DNA of 5,274 bases from Nitriliruptoraceae bacterium. GTDB taxonomy: Bacteria > Actinomycetota > Nitriliruptoria > Nitriliruptorales > Nitriliruptoraceae. The DNA lies in contig SLDB01000085.1 in assembly GCA_007125475.1 (NCBI GenBank), forward strand, positions 1 to 5,274, written 5' to 3'. The position numbers and the translations under genes are program-made. Position 1 is the first letter of the stretch; the number at the start of each line of letters is the position of its first letter. Shown here one piece after another: positions 3,224-5,274 of the stretch. The notes beneath the pieces were generated by a model that saw only the letters and a program-made list of their open reading frames with translations, did no database searches and was not told where the DNA came from.

Positions 3224-5274
3224 GCGCCGTGACCCGCCGTGACGTGACCGCGACCGCGCTCACTGTGGTGGTCCTCCTCGCCGCCGCCCCGGCGTACGAC
3301 CGGGTCTTCGCCGACGCCGCGTGGCGCACCCCCGCCGTGATCGCCGTCGCCGCGGCGACCGTCGCCCACCTGTCGGTGCGGCTGCTCCGACGCGGGGTGC
3401 TCACCGCCGCGGTGGTCTCGCTGCTGGCGTTCCTCTCCCTGCTGCCGTGGCTCACCGGTCTCGCCGACCTCCCCCGGCTCCCGACCCCCGCACGGGTGGG
3501 CGAGCTCCTCGACGTCGCCCGCCTGGGGTGGAGCGAGCTGATCCGCGAGCCGGCGCCGGCCCCGTCGACCCCGGGACTGACCCTGCTGGCGACCACCGGG
3601 TGGTGGGCGGCGTCGTTCACCGCGCTCGAGCTGGTCGGTCGCGACCGCCGCTGCGGGTTCGGCCTCGTCGCGGTCCTGGTGCTGTGGAGCGTGCCGTTGA
3701 CGATCTCGTCCACGTCCGGGTCGCTGTCGGTCGGGGCAACAACGACCGACACCCTGGTGTTCCTCGGCGCTGCCGGCCTGCTGCTGCTGGGGACGGCCCC
3801 GCGACGCCCCGGTGACGGTCGGGTCCTCGGCGGGGTCGCCGTCGGTGCTGTGGTCCTCGTCGCCGCGGTGAGCGCACCGTGGCTCCTGCCCGGGTACGGC
3901 GAACCGTCGTGGGTCGCGCTCGGCAGCGCCGACTCCCCGAGGGGGTACCAGCCCATCGTCGACGTCACCACGCGGCTGCACGACCCCGAGCCCCGCGACG
4001 TGCTGCAGGTCCGGTCGAGTCAGCCGACGTACCTGCGACTGGCCGGCCTCGACCACTTCGACGGGGGTGTGTGGCGGCTGGGCGACGCCTCGGCGGGGGC
4101 GTACCAGCCGGATCCCGGCTCGCTGACCACCGCGTCCCAGCTCCTGCCGCCCGAACGCGAGGCCGCGCGGACCGAGATCGTCGAGACCGACATCACCGTG
4201 CTGGACCTGGAGAACATCTACGTCCCGGTCCCCTACCAGCCGGTCGAGGTCCTCGGGCCGCTCCGCGACGACCTGGTGTGGTCGACCGAGGGCGGGTTCC
4301 TCACCTCGTTCGGGTCGGTGACCGGCAGTGACGGCGACACCGTGAGCATCCGCCAGGGAGCGGAGTACCGGGTCCGTGCCGCACGGCCGACCCCGACCGC
4401 CGACGAACTCGACGCCGTCGTCTTCGATCCGGACGACGTCGAGCGCTACACCCGGTTGCCACGCGAGTTCCCCCGCCTCGCCGAGGAGGCCGAGGCGGTG
4501 TACGAAGAGGCCGGAGCCGAGAGCACCGTGGAGCGGGCGCTGGCCCTGCAGGAGTGGTTCGTCGGTGACGACCGGTTCACCTACGACCTCGAGGTCCCGG
4601 CGCTGCGCGGGGCCGACGCCCTGACTGACTTCGTCCTCGAGGACCGCGTCGGGTACTGCGAGTACTTCGCCTCGGCGATGGCGGTGATGCTGCGAGAGAC
4701 CGGGATCCCCGCCCGGGTCGCCGTCGGCTTCCTCCCCGGCCGCGAGGTCGGCGAGGCCGAGGGCGACCTCACCGAGTACGTGGTGGCCACCACGGACGCG
4801 CACGCCTGGGTCGAGGTCCTCTTCCCCGGCTACGGCTGGGTGACGTTCGAGCCGACGCCGCGGTCGGACGAGTCGCACCTGCTGCCGCGCGTCGACAACC
4901 TCGCCCCGACGCAGACCGAACGCGAGCGCCGTCTCGAGGAGGCCCTCGCCGGTGAGGGTGGCGACGCCTCCACCCCGGTCGAGGAGCTCGAACCCGAGAT
5001 CGAGGTCCCCGAGGGTGACGGACTCGATGCCGTCGACCCCGAGGACGCGGCCGCCGGGGCCACCGCCGACGACACCGCCGGCGGGCTCGTGACGGGGCTG
5101 ATCGGCCTCGTCGTCGCGGTCGCCGTCGGGCTCTTCGTCCTCGGCGCCGTCAGGCGCCGGGCCACGGCGGTCGCCGAGCCCCGGCGGCGGGTCGTGCACG
5201 CGCGAGACGCGCTGCTGAGCTCCGCCGCGGCTCTCGGGGCGGCACGACGCCGGCATGAGACGACCCCCGAGGTC
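3220..5274 (+). CDS. tgpA: TgpA-like membrane transglutaminase, C-terminus cut off by window end
   Basis: The frame stays open for 685 codons to the window end. About seven hydrophobic helices occupy residues 10-225, followed by a large extracytoplasmic region with the transglutaminase core, then a last helix at about 622-645. The core shows VGYCEYFASAM with nucleophile C480, then TDAHAWVEV with H528, and GYGWVTFEPTP, where E544 fills the place of the usual third-triad Asp. An acidic, Pro/Glu-rich linker (about 585-620) separates core and last helix. The visible cytoplasmic tail is Arg-rich; a DUF4129-like domain, usual in this family, would follow. The best-studied relative, Pseudomonas TgpA, is an essential inner-membrane protein with periplasmic transglutaminase activity; an envelope role is inferred here. 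The GTG at 3220 overlaps the DUF58 stop (GTGA). A second GTG at 3229 has a better ribosome site (GGTGA at 3219-3223) and gives MTRRD, so the start is uncertain by three codons. Confidence 0.93.
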   Translation, partial: MSAVTRRDVTATALTVVVLLAAAPAYDRVFADAAWRTPAVIAVAAATVAHLSVRLLRRGVLTAAVVSLLAFLSLLPWLTGLADLPRLPTPARVGELLDVARLGWSELIREPAPAPSTPGLTLLATTGWWAASFTALELVGRDRRCGFGLVAVLVLWSVPLTISSTSGSLSVGATTTDTLVFLGAAGLLLLGTAPRRPGDGRVLGGVAVGAVVLVAAVSAPWLLPGYGEPSWVALGSADSPRGYQPIVDVTTRLHDPEPRDVLQVRSSQPTYLRLAGLDHFDGGVWRLGDASAGAYQPDPGSLTTASQLLPPEREAARTEIVETDITVLDLENIYVPVPYQPVEVLGPLRDDLVWSTEGGFLTSFGSVTGSDGDTVSIRQGAEYRVRAARPTPTADELDAVVFDPDDVERYTRLPREFPRLAEEAEAVYEEAGAESTVERALALQEWFVGDDRFTYDLEVPALRGADALTDFVLEDRVGYCEYFASAMAVMLRETGIPARVAVGFLPGREVGEAEGDLTEYVVATTDAHAWVEVLFPGYGWVTFEPTPRSDESHLLPRVDNLAPTQTERERRLEEALAGEGGDASTPVEELEPEIEVPEGDGLDAVDPEDAAAGATADDTAGGLVTGLIGLVVAVAVGLFVLGAVRRRATAVAEPRRRVVHARDALLSSAAALGAARRRHETTPEV

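Noticed and set aside
3073..5256. A 727-codon open frame on the minus strand, antisense to the transglutaminase gene
   Set aside because: Its sequence is low-complexity Arg/Gly/Asp/Val-rich with no recognisable family. Such long antisense frames are normal opposite high-GC genes. The plus-strand frame has clear catalytic and membrane features.
1..5274. Mobile elements, CRISPR arrays, tRNA or rRNA genes
   Set aside because: I saw no transposase or integrase sequence, no regularly spaced repeats of CRISPR type, and no tRNA-like cloverleaf or rRNA sequence on either strand.

Overview
The window looks like chromosomal DNA of a high-GC actinobacterium. Evidence is the very GC-rich sequence with strong G/C bias at third codon positions, GTG starts on every gene, acidic proteins, and the gene set itself. 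MraZ reads like an actinobacterial protein. A deep-branching class (Nitriliruptoria/Acidimicrobiia type) is possible, but I cannot settle the class by eye.

Layout. On the left, on the minus strand, is mraZ (162-584), which normally heads the division and cell-wall (dcw) cluster. Beyond its stop codon, at the window edge, the first ten codons of what looks like a second mraZ appear (31-1, minus). They are preceded by a near copy of the first gene's 5' leader, so bases 1-142 repeat 554-695 at a fixed offset of 553 bp. Upstream of the intact mraZ is a readable promoter (TTGACC, 17 bp, TAGTGT, minus strand) overlaid by TGGNG boxes on a 10-bp period, the arrangement expected of MraZ autoregulatory operators.

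On the right, on the plus strand, is a three-gene operon: a MoxR-family AAA+ ATPase (1077-2045), a DUF58 membrane protein (2042-3223) and a TgpA-like membrane transglutaminase (3220 to beyond the window end). Each junction is a 4-base GTGA overlap, so the three are probably translationally coupled. MoxR, DUF58 and transglutaminase genes commonly travel together. The likely picture is a cytoplasmic AAA+ chaperone working with a membrane-anchored vWA-like partner on an envelope transglutaminase-fold enzyme, placed back to back with the dcw cluster.

Between the divergent units, roughly 740-1065 has no credible gene. It is unusually rich in dyads: six inverted repeats follow one another from 781 to 1034, the two strongest (914-944 and 945-990) directly abutting. 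This serial-hairpin region and the duplicated mraZ leader are the two signals not explained by the genes.
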